DNA of 64,000 bases from Chionis minor (GCA_013398295.1 VZSF01006833.1:888601-952600), one strand, 5' to 3'; positions 9,808 to 22,920 are shown, counted from the first letter of the stretch. Numbers and translations: made by a program. The notes: generated by a model not told the origin, from the letters alone.

Positions 9808-12275
9808 AATGTCTTTGCAACAGTTCTGTGTCTATTATCTCATTTCTATTTTAATTCATCAGTGTCACTTTCCCATTGTTAGGAACACCCTTGGAAACCG
9901 AATAATCTATTTGTTACAGGTACATTATATTAAAGCCCAGCTTTTGGTTTCCAGTCATGCTAGGTGCTGTACTTAACTCTTCTTAAAGAGTTGTTTTTCT
10001 ACATAGATAAGCCATCAACAGGTCTACTTACCCATGCAGGTTTAGATCCCCAGGCAGGGAGAAGAGGGAAGGTTGCCTGACTTGCAGTCCAGAGCCCAGC
10101 CTGGTCCATACAGTTACACACACAGGCCAATATCAGAGGAGCTTCCTCATGCTGCTTTGCAAATGCATTTCGTTCTTAAGGTAGAAGAAACATACAGATC
10201 ATTGGGATTTTGGGGTTAGGATCCAGGTGTAGTGTCTGGCTGAGGGACTCAGTGCTAACAGATAATTTACTCCTTTGCTGGTTACAAAAATCTTTTGAGC
10301 TTATTTGTTTCACAGACTTTTCAAAAGAAATCTTCAGCTAGTACATGGTGTGCTTGGTTTTTTCTCCTGGGTTATACCTGATATAGCACAGTGATCACAG
10401 AAGGCAACTGAAAACTGCTGATGCTTTCAGCTGCTGCTCAGGGTGGTTTTTTAATACTGCCTGAGTACCATACATCCAAAAAAGGTTCTTTACAACACAG
10501 CAAGTATTAAAAATGCCTCATCAACAAAGGTTTTGCATATACACAAGGGAGCATGATCACATGGGCCAGGTCACTTGTGAAGTTAAGGAAGCTACTAGTT
10601 ACAGGACAGATAGGTGACTATGGAAGTAACCCCCCTATAGTTGCAATTGTATTCACAGAGCTCTTAGCTACAAATAGGCAGTCATGGAACATTGGGGTGA
10701 AGGAATCCATAGGCCTCTTCCAAGGGAAAAAAGCATACTCTATGGTGGGAAATACATTCAAAACCAACAGAAAAACATTGGCTCATCAACATTATGCTAC
10801 AAATTAAGCTAACAATGTTTCCCCTAGTTTTTTATTTGGCTCTACAGCTGTCTTTACTCACCATCTTTGGATGATACGTTCAGCCTAGACTATGCGGAAC
10901 TCAATAAGAAGGGTGAGCTTTAACCAGGCTCCTCTGACTTAGTCATTGGTTTGATGATTATAGCTCATAGACCAGCATTTTCTTTTGCTTCTTCTTCGAA
11001 CTCACTGGAGCCAGATGGAGACCATGGAATTGTCTGAATGAAGAGGAACTCTGCTGATTCCCCAGTGATACTAGCTTTGAATGTATACAGGTGTACTTAA
11101 AAATCGCTACCTGGCTTCCTGCTGGCTTTGGGGAGCAGCAGGTGACAAGAGCTGAAAAACAAACAAACAAAACACCAATCAAACCAAAAGCAAAACCAAA
11201 AAACCTCCCGCTACTTCAGGAATGCAGACGTCAGATTTTATTAATCTTTTTAGGTGTCTAACTAATTTTCAGGCAGTATTTTTGAACATGATCTCTTAAG
11301 GATAGAGAATGGCCTGTAAAGCCCCATTGTTGGGACCTCGTTTGACTGCTCAAGTCATTCAACAAGTCTCCCAGGGGTTTCTGTATAGTCAGTGGAGAGA
11401 AACAGACTGCAGAGCATGAATGCGTTCTCAGGCTCTCTTGGGAGAAGGACGTGCTAAGCTTTTGGGCTTTGTGCCATTTATTTGTGTGCAGCACAGTAAA
11501 AAAAGAGCTTCGTTCCACTTGGGGTCATTACACACTTCTGTAGAAGAAGGAGTAGCTGATCCCAATGATCCAGTGCAAATCATATGTGCAGTCACATTAA
11601 AAGATTTGGGTGTGCAAATAAACTGGGGTGTCTTACTAAGGTTTCAGAAACAGGCTTGGTTGTCTGTACAGAGCACAGCCTTTGGGAGATATTGCTCCAT
11701 TGAAGCATCATTCTGACAATCCAACAGCTTTAAAAGAATCCACCTTTCCTTTCTCATTATTATTAAATAGCACACTTTCCTCCCTTGATCAGGGAATAGC
11801 CCTCTACATCTGACTCCATCACCTTTCCGACTTCTGCACTATTGAAGGGCAGAGCGGCAAGTTAACCATCTGTATTGGGAATTTTTCTTGCAATTCATTG
11901 TGTCCATATTCTGTTCTTTTATGAATATAAATGCCACAGAATATCTGGGTCAATGATGTCTGAAGTTCTTTTTCTCGCATCTTTAATTGACTAAACTTAA
12001 ATCAGGTCCTTTTGTGAACTTCTTTGGGCTGTATTGACAGTCGTTTCTTTTAAAGAAAATGTCAAGGAATTTTGCTTTCAGGAGTGAAATCATCCTATGT
12101 CTTATATGTTTCTCAAAACCTTTTACTGGAATGGGGCTTGAAATGCACTCACACTGCTCACTGTTTGAATGTTTGGCTCTGTACTGCACTTGTTCCTCCT
12201 TGTCTGTATTTTTTAACTTTTGTAAGAAGAACAATTTTATGCCCTCTCTCTGGTGCCATTTCAATTCATTTATAG
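9808..12275. other. Unassigned non-coding sequence
   Basis: A low-complexity A/C-rich stretch (AAAC-type units) lies at 11157-11205. No exon, RNA gene or repeat family is recognised. Confidence 0.45.
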
Positions 12276-12279
12276 ACTG

Positions 12280-12370
12280 CTAGGATCTCACAGAGATTTA
12301 CAATACTAATTAATTAACTCTCACATTTCCCTTGGGTTGTAGGCAAAGATTATTATCCCCATCTTACAGG
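12280..12370 (+). repeat. Ancient MIR-like SINE fragment
   Basis: CAGAGATTTACAATACTAATT, AATTAACTCTCACATTTCCC and GATTATTATCCCCATCTTACAG follow the MIR order (caaagcactttacaaa, ctcacaac, tattatccccattttacag) along about 90 bases. Confidence 0.65.
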
Positions 12371-13110
12371 GGTCACCAGTGCTCTCCTCTTATTCAACCT
12401 TGTGTAAATCAGCAGTACCTCCACTAAAATCAATAGTGTTATCCTGCAGTGGAATTGATATGAGTCAGAGACGAATCTGGTCCAGAAAATATACAGCCCG
12501 AGCTTCACCGTTTTTAGATGTGTGTTTCCTTCATGGGACTTCGAGAGATGAACAGGGGTGAGGGTTTCATGGGGGATGTCTTGGAGGTGGGGGTCTACTG
12601 AAGTCTGGAAGAGCCCATATGACTGGGGCCTGAGGGACAGCCGGCTCCTGCAGCGTTCCTGGTGAAGGACACTCACAGTCATACTTAACGGAGGGGTGTT
12701 CCAACCAACCCTCCGCATACTGCTTGGGTATTTGCAAACTCTTGAAAGGGGCCAGGAGCTGGGACAGGAGACCCATGAACTGAATGCATAGAGACAGAAG
12801 CAAAGCTGGCAGAGGGATTTTGTAGAAGCCTTTGGTCCCCTTCCAGGATTTCAGTGCTGTGCGTGCAGATGAGATCTGAGTGTGATCAGCCGGTGCCTAC
12901 CCACACTGATAGTGTGATTCACAGCCAGTGCAAATACAGCTTTGAGAACAGATGCCATCCTTACAATTCATAACAAAGTTCTTTGGCAGGCTCTGTCCTG
13001 GGGTGAGAAGCACCTTCTCCATGCCCACAAGAAACAACAGTGTTGGCAAGGCGTGTTCCTAAAGGATTTGTTAGTTCAGGAACAGAGTGGTCAGTACTTT
13101 TCAGGTCTAA
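12371..13110. other. Unassigned non-coding sequence
   Basis: Slightly more GC-rich than its surroundings around 12560-12860. Open frames on the minus strand (to 121 codons) have no recognisable motif. Confidence 0.4.
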
Positions 13111-13111
13111 G

Positions 13112-13185
13112 CCCAAAATAACTTCTCCAAGGTCAGACAGCAGAACAAGAAATAAATACCGGCTCCCATATATCTGCTCTTGCTT
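13112..13185 (+). repeat. Possible MIR-like fragment
   Basis: AATAACTTCTCCAAGGTCAG followed by ACAGCAGAACAAGAAATAAA and a CTCCCATATATCTG block matches the order of the MIR tail (aagtgacttgcccaaggtca, cacagcaagtcagtggcaga). Confidence 0.45.
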
Positions 13186-13970
13186 TTGGATTCCTTCCCC
13201 AGCTAAGTCTTTCATTTAATGGACTTGGTCTTGAACTGTGTGTGGTGGTGGTTGTTTCTGATCTATCCATAGCAGCTGTATTTATGGTGGCTCCACAGGC
13301 ACCTCTTGATCTGTCTCTCCCAGTGGAATTGTCTATCAGTACTTTTTATGAGCTTCTTGATTTAGAATATGTATTATGAACTTTGTGAGCACTCTCTGGA
13401 CAATGACTTGTTTATGGTGCTCACGTCATTCTTAGTTCAGCGTGTTTATTAGCCCAAGTTTCCCAGTCACTATATTACTTTGGTATAATACAGATCTTTA
13501 TCTTCTGTGTCCTTTGATTTTTCTAGCCATGCAGGAGACATACCTACTCTTGAAGTTTTAACAATTGTCTCATTAAGATATTTTGCACTTTTCTTCGCTA
13601 AATCTGGCAAGTGCAATAAAGCGATTCCTTCAATTTACATGCTGGACGTGCATCTGGGCACTTTATCTACTCCTTCCATTAAATTACTGTTGCATTTGCC
13701 AGATTATATTGGTGCTATCTCTGACTGCTTGAAAGATAAGACTGGCAAATAAGATTAAAAATAAACACAATTATTTTTAAAAGCCTTTTGTGCATACATA
13801 GTTTTTGAAATCTTGGTACAATTAAGCCCTCTTTTTCCTCAAAGAATTCCATCTAGGGCATATTATCTTTATTGTTTGAACTTTACTGAGGGCCCTTCTT
13901 GCAGTTGGTGGTCCCATGGCGCGAGGTGCTCTATGAAGAAAGTAGAAAAGACATGCCTTGAAAAGACAGA
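13186..13970. other. Unassigned non-coding sequence
   Basis: No feature recognised on either strand. Confidence 0.4.
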
Positions 13971-13974
13971 GGAT

Positions 13975-14035
13975 GTGTTTTTACCCCTATTTTACCCATC
14001 AGAAATTGAGGTAGGCATGTGACCCAGATTGCCAG
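13975..14035 (+). repeat. Possible MIR-like fragment
   Basis: TTTTACCCCTATTTTACCCA, then CAGAAATTGAGGTAGGCATG and GACCCAGATTGCCAGGAG, loosely follow the MIR core. Weak. Confidence 0.35.
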
Positions 14036-14039
14036 GAGA

Positions 14040-16550
14040 CCTGAGGGAAGATAGGAATTGTGTTGTCCTGAGACTCATTCTTGTACCTCAACCGTTTGAC
14101 CACGCTCCCTCTGAAAAACGTTGTTTATGAAATCCCAACAGCCTTGTTGGCCAGTCCAGCAATGACAGGACACTGCCTGCAGCGGGGAATGGGAGATAAG
14201 GGCTTCTGTGGGGCATTGTGCGTGGCACATCCTTGCTGTTGGTATAGCGGACGCTGCCACTTGTTTTATTGACGTAAGTCATCGGGAGGAATGGGGTACC
14301 TGAGCAAACGGCCCTTATGAAAGAAAAAGGTGGAAAATAAAACTAGCAAAACCAGGAGAGGATGTAAGAATATTTTTAACTGTTTTCTCCCTGTCACTGT
14401 AGTTTCCACACTGTCTCTCCTTTGGCCTCTGTCAGCTGTCCCTGTCACTGTGCCACCTGCAGCCCCTGGTGGTTTTCCCCACCAGTAGAGAAGGGTGGGT
14501 GCAGCCTCAGCAATGATTCACTGTGTAGGAAACCGCCTCCCAGCCAAGCCCATCTGGATCTTGCCATACAGTCAAAGGCACTGCTATCCCCATAGCAAAG
14601 GTGGCACAGGAGATTCGCCTCATCGGCTCTAATGTGACAGTTCACAGCCCCATCGAGGTAAAGGTCATTTTGGTCTAAGATGCCACCGCAAACGGCAGCA
14701 GCAGGATGTCATCAGACACGTGTGCCGTGTCTGGCGGCGCTGGCAGGAGATGGGCATTCCCCCCACACCCTTTAACAGTGAGATTTAGCACAGCTCATTG
14801 CTCAAGCTCACAGTCAGGAGCCCAAGTGCAGGCTGAGGAGGCACAGAAAGGCTGGGGGGAGGNTTTGATGCAAAGTTTTCTGATACACAACTGCTCACAC
14901 AAACACCGCGTACCCACTGGGCTCAGTAACAGCGTGTACAAGTCAGATACCAGTTTGGGCAATTCTCTTCCCTACCTGCATGTCAGTCTCAGTTTGAACT
15001 GTGGAAATGTTGTTTTCTCTTCTGTTTTGTTCTAGCTTGTTCTTTTCTCTTCTACAACAGCTGTGATCCAGCCCACAAAAAACTGCTACGCTGCCACATC
15101 CATATAATATTGGGCTAACAAACCAGTTGTGTGAAATTTCCTTCCTTTTTAAATTTTATGTTATTGTTCTCCCTGATCTCCTTGTAGCTCATTAATTCAC
15201 CAAATGCCTTTCACCACACACTATGTGGGTCTCCTTGCAATCTTGCTTTCTTGCGTCCTTGTAGAGGGATACATCTTGCAGTCCTTACCCCACTGTTGCT
15301 TTGCGGCCCTGTACTTGTATACTGCTATAAATATCTCTGAAAGAAATCTCACTTCTCTATGATTATTTCCTAATTAACATTCCTAGTCTCTTCACTCATT
15401 ACTTATATTTTGATCTCTTTTTGAGAAGGCTCCTATATCTCTTGCCTTAATCTCTCATTGCTTGCTCTTTCTACTTTCTTCTGTTCTTAATATTTCTGCT
15501 CACAGTTCACTGTCTGAGGAGAAACTAAGCTAAGGAGACACCAGTCACTAATGTGAAGCCTGGGAGGAATGGCAGCAGGAGTGCAGGAGGGATCGTGCTG
15601 AAATGCACCATTCCAACAGGAAAAAGCTGTTCTCAAGGTAGTGGGAGAAATGCAGATGCCTGCTCTTCAGTGGCAGCGGCTCTCATCTTACTGTGAGCAA
15701 ATCTGCAGCTCTAGGACATACTGAGTGTTCCATAGCTCTTCAGGTTGGTTAAAAGTTGTTTCTTATCGTATCTTTCTCACTGACGCTCTCTTTTCTTGAT
15801 TAATTTTCCAATGTCTGCATTTCTCTTGCTGCTCCCGCTTATGCATGCCAGCAAAGCTACTTTCCTGTACAGTGAAAACCTCAGGCAAACCTGGGAGGAA
15901 GGGAGAGGAGATGGTACTCTCCAAAATTCAGGGGATTAAATGATGTCTCTTCTGGGCTGGTCAAAATATTTTTGGACAGTGCCCAGCACCATGGTGTCAT
16001 AATCTGTCATTTTGGCTCCCGTACAGTAGGTATGAGGCTCCTTTAATCTAACTTTAAGTATCTAAAAACTGGTCAGTGAAGTATGACCTAATCATCCTAT
16101 GCTTCCTTCGTCGCCAAAAGAGAAAGACAGGGCCAGACCTCTTATCTGCTTTAGCAACCTGTCTCCTCTTGGGATAAATCATCATCTGGGCTGTCTCCAT
16201 ATTTTTTTTTTTCTATTGATGGGTATGGCTTCATAACTTCTTGGGCGATTATCTCAGATGTAGGCTTTTTGAAGTCTGTAATGTGTATCAAGGTAGAGCA
16301 GGATCTAGGACAGCAACAAGAACAACAAAAATGATGGTGTTATGCTAGGGATTGGAATAGAACTTTTGAAACTAGAAAGAACAACCCCTCAAGAAAAATA
16401 ATAGGAATTACTTTAAAAAAAAAAAACCAAAACCAAAACAAGATAAAATCCCCAAAATGTGGAGCAGAATCGGCAAGGAACACTAGTGAGGTGTTGCACT
16501 GCACACTCTCATTTACTGTGCGTGCTCATAGTTTGATAGTGTCTTGCTCA
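14040..16550. other. Unassigned non-coding sequence with one ambiguous base
   Basis: A locally GC-richer patch spans about 14440-14865 and includes an ambiguous base (N) at 14863. It contains a short open frame ending at a good-looking splice donor (GAG/GTAAAG, 14655-14663), discussed as a finding. A T-run (16201-16212) and an A/C-rich run (16413-16442) follow. Confidence 0.4.
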
Positions 16551-16551
16551 C

Positions 16552-16587
16552 CAGCCTTTTAACACCCTTTAAGTGTTAAAAGGTGCT
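16552..16587. repeat. Short inverted repeat (hairpin)
   Basis: CCTTTTAACAC (16555-16565) is followed by a 7-base spacer and its exact reverse complement GTGTTAAAAGG (16573-16583). Outer CAGC and GCTG extend the pairing if two bases bulge. Confidence 0.75.
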
Positions 16588-16589
16588 GT

Positions 16590-19335
16590 TCTGGGTAAAT
16601 CATTCAACTGATGAGGCTGTTGGGTGCATTATTAATGGTATATGCTGTGTGGTTCATGAAAAGCTGGGCCCATATTATGGACAGGGAGATCACAGAACTC
16701 TTGAGTAATTGAAAATTTTTCATTATATTTACAAAATATAACAAAATTGTGAGGTTTTACAGTGCATATTAAGCTCTATGGTAGAAAGAATGGCGCTCCT
16801 AAAGATGTAGTTAGATTAGCTTATACTTTGGAAAAAAACCAAGGAAGAGCGATAAGACTGGAGCAAGTCAGGCTCCTAACAAAGCGCTTCTAATGTCACC
16901 CTGACCAAGTGCTGACAGTTTTGTTCACTGAGACCAAGGGAAGGCCCATTTCCAACAGGCAAGTGCTGGCCATCAGTTGTGTGTATTTGCTAGCAAAGAA
17001 TATGAGCTTTGGAAGCTGTATTCCTGTTAGATGGCGACCAAGGAGCCTGTCTGGAAATAAAGGGCAGAAGGAAGAGAGATGAAGCAACAAACCTTGCAAT
17101 GAGATGAAATAAGATCAAGGGGAGATGTAAGCAGGGACACAGGGACAGCTTAGAAAGAACCTTCATTTCTTGGCATAATCTTGCTTCCAAATTTGCTAAT
17201 TCTGCTTTATATGTTTTATGCTAGTTCTGTTTTATATTCTGCTTTCTGAGAATAAATAACAAACTATGTCTATAGTATCTATTCCAAAAGTGACAGAGCC
17301 TCAAGGCTACCTGTTCTCTGAGACCTACTGGCAAAGTTTGGCCACATCAATACTGTTCCTGGCCTCTGGAATCTCTCTCATCCCTAGAAGAGGAAGGCTG
17401 CCTGCACAGAGCCCAAGTGGTTTGGGGAGCAGGAGCTGAGCATGCTGGGGATCTCACAAACAATTTAACAACACGGAAAGTCTGGCTGTAGCTCCCATGT
17501 GAGGTTGAGTTGCCAAGGTGTAGCAAAAGTGATCCCACTCAAATGCTCGCTTTGTGCTGGAAAAGCAAATCCAAGCGGACAGGGGTGTCTTCCTTGAAGT
17601 ATTAAATTCAAATATGTGCTGGTGTTTGAGCAACTCTAGGGACATTTGAAGCCATCTGAGTTTAAGAGATGCAAGGATAGCTCCTGTAAAGCAGAAAGAT
17701 TGGTGAGGCCAACTCTGCCAGGTGCTGCCATGGAATGGATTTCTCATTGTCAAGTTACGGACCACCTTGGAGGAAAAGAGTTGAGTTTTCAAGTAACCAG
17801 GAGACATCATATGATTTTGGGCAAACCCCAAATTTGCTTGTGTGAAAGGGCAAAGAACCCAAAAGGTTAATAGGGAGGAGCCAGAGTCACCCTGGGAAAC
17901 ATTTGCACCAAGGACCTGGGGAAAAAAGAAAAAAAAAAAGAAAAATTTGTGTTGTGGGCAGAGTCTAGACAAGTATTTGGAAATGTGAGCAGCACAGTTG
18001 TTCAGGGAAATGGGATGTTGTGTTCTAGCTCTGGAAAATAAAACCCCACAACCCAACCCAAAATATGAGTGCATGAATGGTGGGTGATTCACCATCGTTT
18101 TTCTTCAGAAGGGATCAGCCCACGTGCCCGGAAATGTGAACTGCCTGGATACAAAATAATATTCCCTATTCCTTTGACGCAAAACCTTGACAGAATCTGG
18201 TTCCTTCTGTTCCTGGCATGATCAAAAGGAGAACTGAATGAAACAGTATGGCAACAGATAATTAATGATATCCCAGGTCTTGGCAATATTTTTTTTTTTT
18301 TTTTGCCAAGCTGAGAGAACATACCACCTCTTGCATCATCCTCACAGAAAATATGACTGCTGCGCTCCCTAAACATTCCCCTGAGTTTTATCTGGTGTGA
18401 TCACGTCCTATTCTCAGCAAAACCATCTGAGCTTTACCAAACAGCGGTTGCTGGATCTGCATGGAGAAGCAAAAGTTTCTGTCTTTACAGCAAACATTCC
18501 CACTGGTCCCAGAGGTGAGTGCTTTGCAGATTTTGTCAGTGGAGAGATGGACCAGAGCAGAAGAGTGAAGATGCACAACTCTGTGTTTGACACGACATAG
18601 GAGCACATACTTGGGAGGCTGGGGCTGTTTAGAGTTAAATTTATGTCCTTTTAATTTTGCCTGATGCATTAAACCCATGTGTCTTTGCAAATGCAATGGA
18701 CAGGCCACAAGCAGAGCTTCCAGTCTGGTGAGATGAACGTACAGAAACCTCAGGGACTGCTCACAACTCTACGATCCAACACTCTTCTTAGTCTGCGCCG
18801 AATATTGCTCTTCCAGCAGATTCCCAAGCCTACGAGGATTTAAATCTCTATTCATTACTTTATGGTGTTCTTTACGCTGTTGCATAGCGAGTTCAGTATG
18901 GGTGAAAACTGCTACGTTTAGTCATTTTAAACTAATTTTCACATACATAAATGAGCACGCATGAGAGAAACCTCGACGGTGGGAAATTTAGCCTCAGCAC
19001 TGAATGTTGTAAAGCAGATTTAGTAATAATAATAAAAGAAGAATTGATCCACTTGTGTTGCAAGATTTGGTGGTTTATGTGTGTGCAGAGATTTAAGGAT
19101 ATAAATGTTGAACATTGTTGTTATTTAACAATGAATTCCAACAGGTTTAATAAAACATTTGCTTGTCAGTTTATGACAAAATTGCTTTTAATAATGTGCA
19201 GTGAAAAGCCTTGAATTTCAGGGATATATAATATTTTAGTGTTACATTTGGAAAACTCAACACAAACTTGCCTTAAAAATCACCACATTTCCAATCTGGC
19301 ATGTGTTCTCAGTGAGGACAAATGTCTCTGTCAAG
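16590..19335. other. Unassigned non-coding sequence
   Basis: Holds poly-A/purine runs (17922-17945) and a T-run (18290-18304). The minus-strand open frame at 17454-18095 (213 codons) is the second-longest in the window but includes a run of phenylalanines encoded by the A-run and no known domain. Treated as chance. Confidence 0.4.
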
Positions 19336-19338
19336 TTT

Positions 19339-19368
19339 GAAGAAATCATGAGAGAAGAAATCATGAGA
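19339..19368. repeat. Perfect 15-bp tandem duplication
   Basis: GAAGAAATCATGAGA occurs twice head to tail (19339-19353 and 19354-19368). Probably replication slippage. Confidence 0.85.
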
Positions 19369-19734
19369 AAGACACAAAGAGAGGAAGCTCTGAACAAGCT
19401 GCATAAGATGAACTGGCTGTGCACATTACTTTGCCTTTGCTTTCTGTGAGCACAGGTGTATAAGGAAATATGTTCACTTTTAGCTACATTCAATATGTAA
19501 TAAAAAGAATTTGTTTTTGAGTTACCTGAATGAAAAATACATCTTTCACTGTTAAAGGACAAACGTATTTTCCTACTGTAGCATTAACTGAAAATACAAT
19601 TCATCTACCTGCCTACCCCCCAGTATTTTACCCTTGTGCTCTGTCAAAGCAGTTAGAAAATGGAGCCGTATAGGAATGTTTTTTAAAAAGTTATGAAGGA
19701 TAAAAATAGAGGTCTGCAGAGGATTAGCTTTATG

Positions 19735-19835
19735 GTTAAAGCATTGGAGTGAGAATTGGGAAATTTGTCTTTAGTTCTGAGCTCTGTGAATTAGTCTCTC
19801 TTTGCCTCAGTTCCCCACCCTCAGGATCCTTGTTT
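19735..19835 (-). repeat. Ancient MIR-like SINE fragment, antisense
   Basis: GGTTAAAGCATTGGAGTGAG, then GTCTTTAGTTCTGAGCTCTG and TCTTTGCCTCAGTTCCCCA match the reverse strand of MIR (ctaaagcactggactgggag, ttctagctctg, tgcctcagtttcccca). Confidence 0.6.
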
Positions 19836-21915
19836 ACTCACTCTTTGCGTACCTCCTTTATTTAGCCTGAGGTCAGGGTATTTCTTTTTACTGCACATTT
19901 GTATAGTCAGGAGTCATGGCTGTCTTCTGGGTGCTACTTTAATATACCTAGAATTTTTAATGATTGTGATAACAGTAATAAAGGAGCAAACATTCATTTA
20001 GAGCTCCCATTCATGCTGTTTTTTCCTTGGCAGAGGAACCTTCCACCTGAAGGTAACTGGGAATTCATCATAGCCTCCAGTTTTTGACATGTTAGGGAAG
20101 TTTACCATGAGCTTCTGAAATACAGGGCTTAAAACTTTTTAAACCAGGTGCATGCAATTTTTGCAGACTTGTGCTTTTGCAGCCATCACAAGCCTGGCAG
20201 CTCTTTACAGGCTGTGGTGGAATCACATGTGCTCTGTAATGAGCTCCACACCTGCTTAAAAGGTCTAAGCAAAGGCAAGATCATTCTGACAGTTTTACTC
20301 TGGGAAGAACTCCAAGAATGGCTCGCATGGCTTTTGGGATATATTTTCCCTCTGACTTCCAAAGAGTATTAAGGAACAAAGATGACCAAGGAGAAGGATT
20401 TTATGTGCAGAATTCCCACCTACTTCAATAAGGGCCACAGGCTTTACCTCAAGAGTTCAATGCTGCAAAATAATTTGACATTACGAAATAACACTTTTGG
20501 AAAAAAAATCACCAAAGCTTCTTTTGATCTTATAGCAGTCACTCTGTATTTTTGGGACAAAAATTCTTAAATTTGCATGCCTCATTGTCCTTTATAAAAA
20601 TTGTCAATAAAAGTTTGAGTAACCCATCGAATAAAAAAATATTCAACTGTTCTTTAATAAAGCACAAGTCTAGTCCTGAAATGAATAGATAGGATTCCCT
20701 TGACTTCAGAGATATTAAAATTAATTATAAGAGAATTTGTCAAGTATCTAAAAAGGTGACTATATCAGTTTTATTGTTAAAAAAGAAGTTGTAGGAAAAA
20801 GACCCTATATGAGACCCAATTTTGTTTACTGTAAAAGCTGAATGTTCACTTCTGAATTAACATATAAAAGGTCTGCCATCTTTTAAAGTATTTCCACTAG
20901 ATCCCCTTTGTCAAAGCAGCCACAAGCAATCTGCCCTAGTTGCTCATGCTCATCCTTATCCCACCTGTGGTCTCACTATTAGCATAGTTATTTCTAAAAT
21001 CCTTTTGAATTGGCCCTTCATGCTGCTCCTCATCCTCTACTTGATGAGTTTTCAAGCATACTAATCCTTTTTCCTGTTACCTTCCTCATGGTACTAGAAT
21101 CTCCACAGAAATATACCCAGAATTACCAGATCACCTGCTTTCAAACTCCTCTTTAAAAAAGTCTGCTCTGTGACGCCCTCAAAAGCCATTCCCGTTCATA
21201 CTGACTGACTTTTGCCTCATCATTTCCCTGTGTCTTTCCATCAGAATACACCCATCTGCTGTTGCCTGTTTTATATTCCAATTACAATGTCTTTAACTAG
21301 GAAACCATTGCTTCCTCTCTTCTTTTAAATTATCTGGTACAATTTTGTTCTTGTCTGTGACTAAGACTCAAGTATTGTGGAAAGAAAATACAGTTATTAA
21401 GATAGTTTAAATTTAAAAATAAAATAATGGTTAAGTAGGTATCTATTTTGAGTGCGTTTCAACTTTGGCTTAGGATCCAACAGGTTATTATTACATGCGA
21501 ACTTACTGTGAAGATATTGAAAAAGTCTCTAAAAACCTTTTATTTAGAAGACTTGCAGTTTGATAGAAATTTCTGGGTAATTAAGGTGACCTTGTAAGTC
21601 TTGGGCTGAGTCACCAGCATTCCTGAAATAGTTGACATTACTTCTGCATTTTCTCTCCAGGATTTCTCTAAATCTATTCTTTAAGTGGTTATTCGGAAAG
21701 CTTTTATTCTTTTTTTCCACCAGCTGTTGTGCCAAAATATAAATACTTAATGCCATAAGAGATGCCCAGTGGTCATCTCCAGCTGATGGTCTGGAAGAGT
21801 GCATGTCTTACATAGGTCTTAGTCTTAACTAACCTGAAGTACCTCAGGTAGCACTAGGTGTCTCACAATCGAACCCTTGCTCTCAGTGGCCCAGTGGCTC
21901 TATTAATAATCATCT
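19836..21915. other. Unassigned AT-rich non-coding sequence
   Basis: Strongly AT-rich from about 20370 to 20800 and again near 21360-21440. No feature recognised. Confidence 0.45.
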
Positions 21916-21916
21916 T

Positions 21917-22676
21917 ATCATAGAACGATTTGGGTTGGAAGGGACCTTAAAGATCACCTAGTTGTAACATCCCTGCCATGGGCAGGGACATCTTCCCCTT
22001 TTCTCAAAGCCCCATCCAACCTGGCCTTGAACACTTCAGGAATGGGGCCTCCAGAACACCTCTGGGTTCCAGTGCCTCTCCACCCTCATAGTGGAAACTT
22101 TCCACCTGAGATCTCATCTAAACCTACCCTCTTCCAGCTTGAAGCCATTATCCCTTATCCTGTCACTACATGCCCTTGTAAAAAGTCCCTCTCCAGCTTT
22201 CCTGTATCCAGTATCCCTTTCAGATACTGGGAGGCTGCTATATGGTCTCCCTGGAGCCTTCTCTTCTCCAGGCTGAACAACCCCAACTCTCCCAGCCTGT
22301 CCTCACAGCAGAGGGGCTCCAGTCCTCTGATCCTCTCTGTGGCCTCCTCTTGACCCGCTCCTGCAGGTCCCTGTCCTTCTTATGTTGGGGGCTCCAGAGC
22401 TGGACACAATATTCCAGGTGGGGTCTCATGAGAGTGGAGTAGAGGGGCAGAATCACCTTCCTTGACCTGCTGACCATGCTTCTTTAGATGCAGCCCAGGA
22501 TATGGTTGGCTTTCTGGGCTGTCAGCACATGTTGATGGCTCATGTTGAGCTTCTCATCCACCAAGACCCCCAAGTCTCTCTCGTCAGGGATGCTCTTGAT
22601 CCTTTCTTCATGCAGCCTGTATCTGTGCTTGGGATTGCCCCGACCCACGTGCAGGATCTTGCACTTGGCTTGTGGT
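21917..22676 (-). mobile_element. CR1 LINE, 5'-truncated and frame-broken, antisense
   Basis: Begins with ATCATAGAACGATTTGGGTT and GGAAGGGACCTTAAAGATC, then CATCCCTGCCATGGGCAGGG, a CR1 3' UTR variant. The ORF2 end is read backwards up to a GTGCAGGATCTTGCACTTGG block near 22670. On the minus strand the frame at 22238-22477 contains [20 protein letters not shown] and [10 protein letters not shown], the CR1 ORF2 segment after the catalytic core. The frame shifts shortly afterwards, so this is a dead older copy of a different subgroup from the one at 1006. Confidence 0.92.
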
Positions 22677-22854
22677 TGCAGCCATGTTCATATAGTCTTA
22701 TGAAACTTCAGTCTTTGCGTTCTTCTGGCAGAGTCTGCACTTCATGCTACAAGGTTAAGCTATAAAAATCTTCCTTTTGTAATTATCCGTGTTCAAGAAA
22801 CATTTGGACAATGCTTTTAGATATATGGTTTAACTTTTAGCCTGCCCTTGGGGA

Positions 22855-22920
22855 GTCAGGAGTTGGACTTGTGATCTGCTGGGTCCCTTCCAACTCAGGA
22901 TATTCCATGATCCTATGATC
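22855..22920 (+). mobile_element. CR1 3' tail fragment, sense
   Basis: GAGTTGGACTTGTGATCTGC, then GGTCCCTTCCAACTCAGGAT and the tail-like ATTCCATGATCCTATGATC. It is a CR1 terminus in the sense direction, about 180 bases from the antisense copy ending near 22676, so a separate insertion or an inversion product. Confidence 0.75.

Noticed and set aside
17454..18095. 213-codon open frame, minus strand
   Set aside because: Contains a run of phenylalanines encoded by an A-rich tract, no recognisable domain, and its length is within chance for a 64-kb window.
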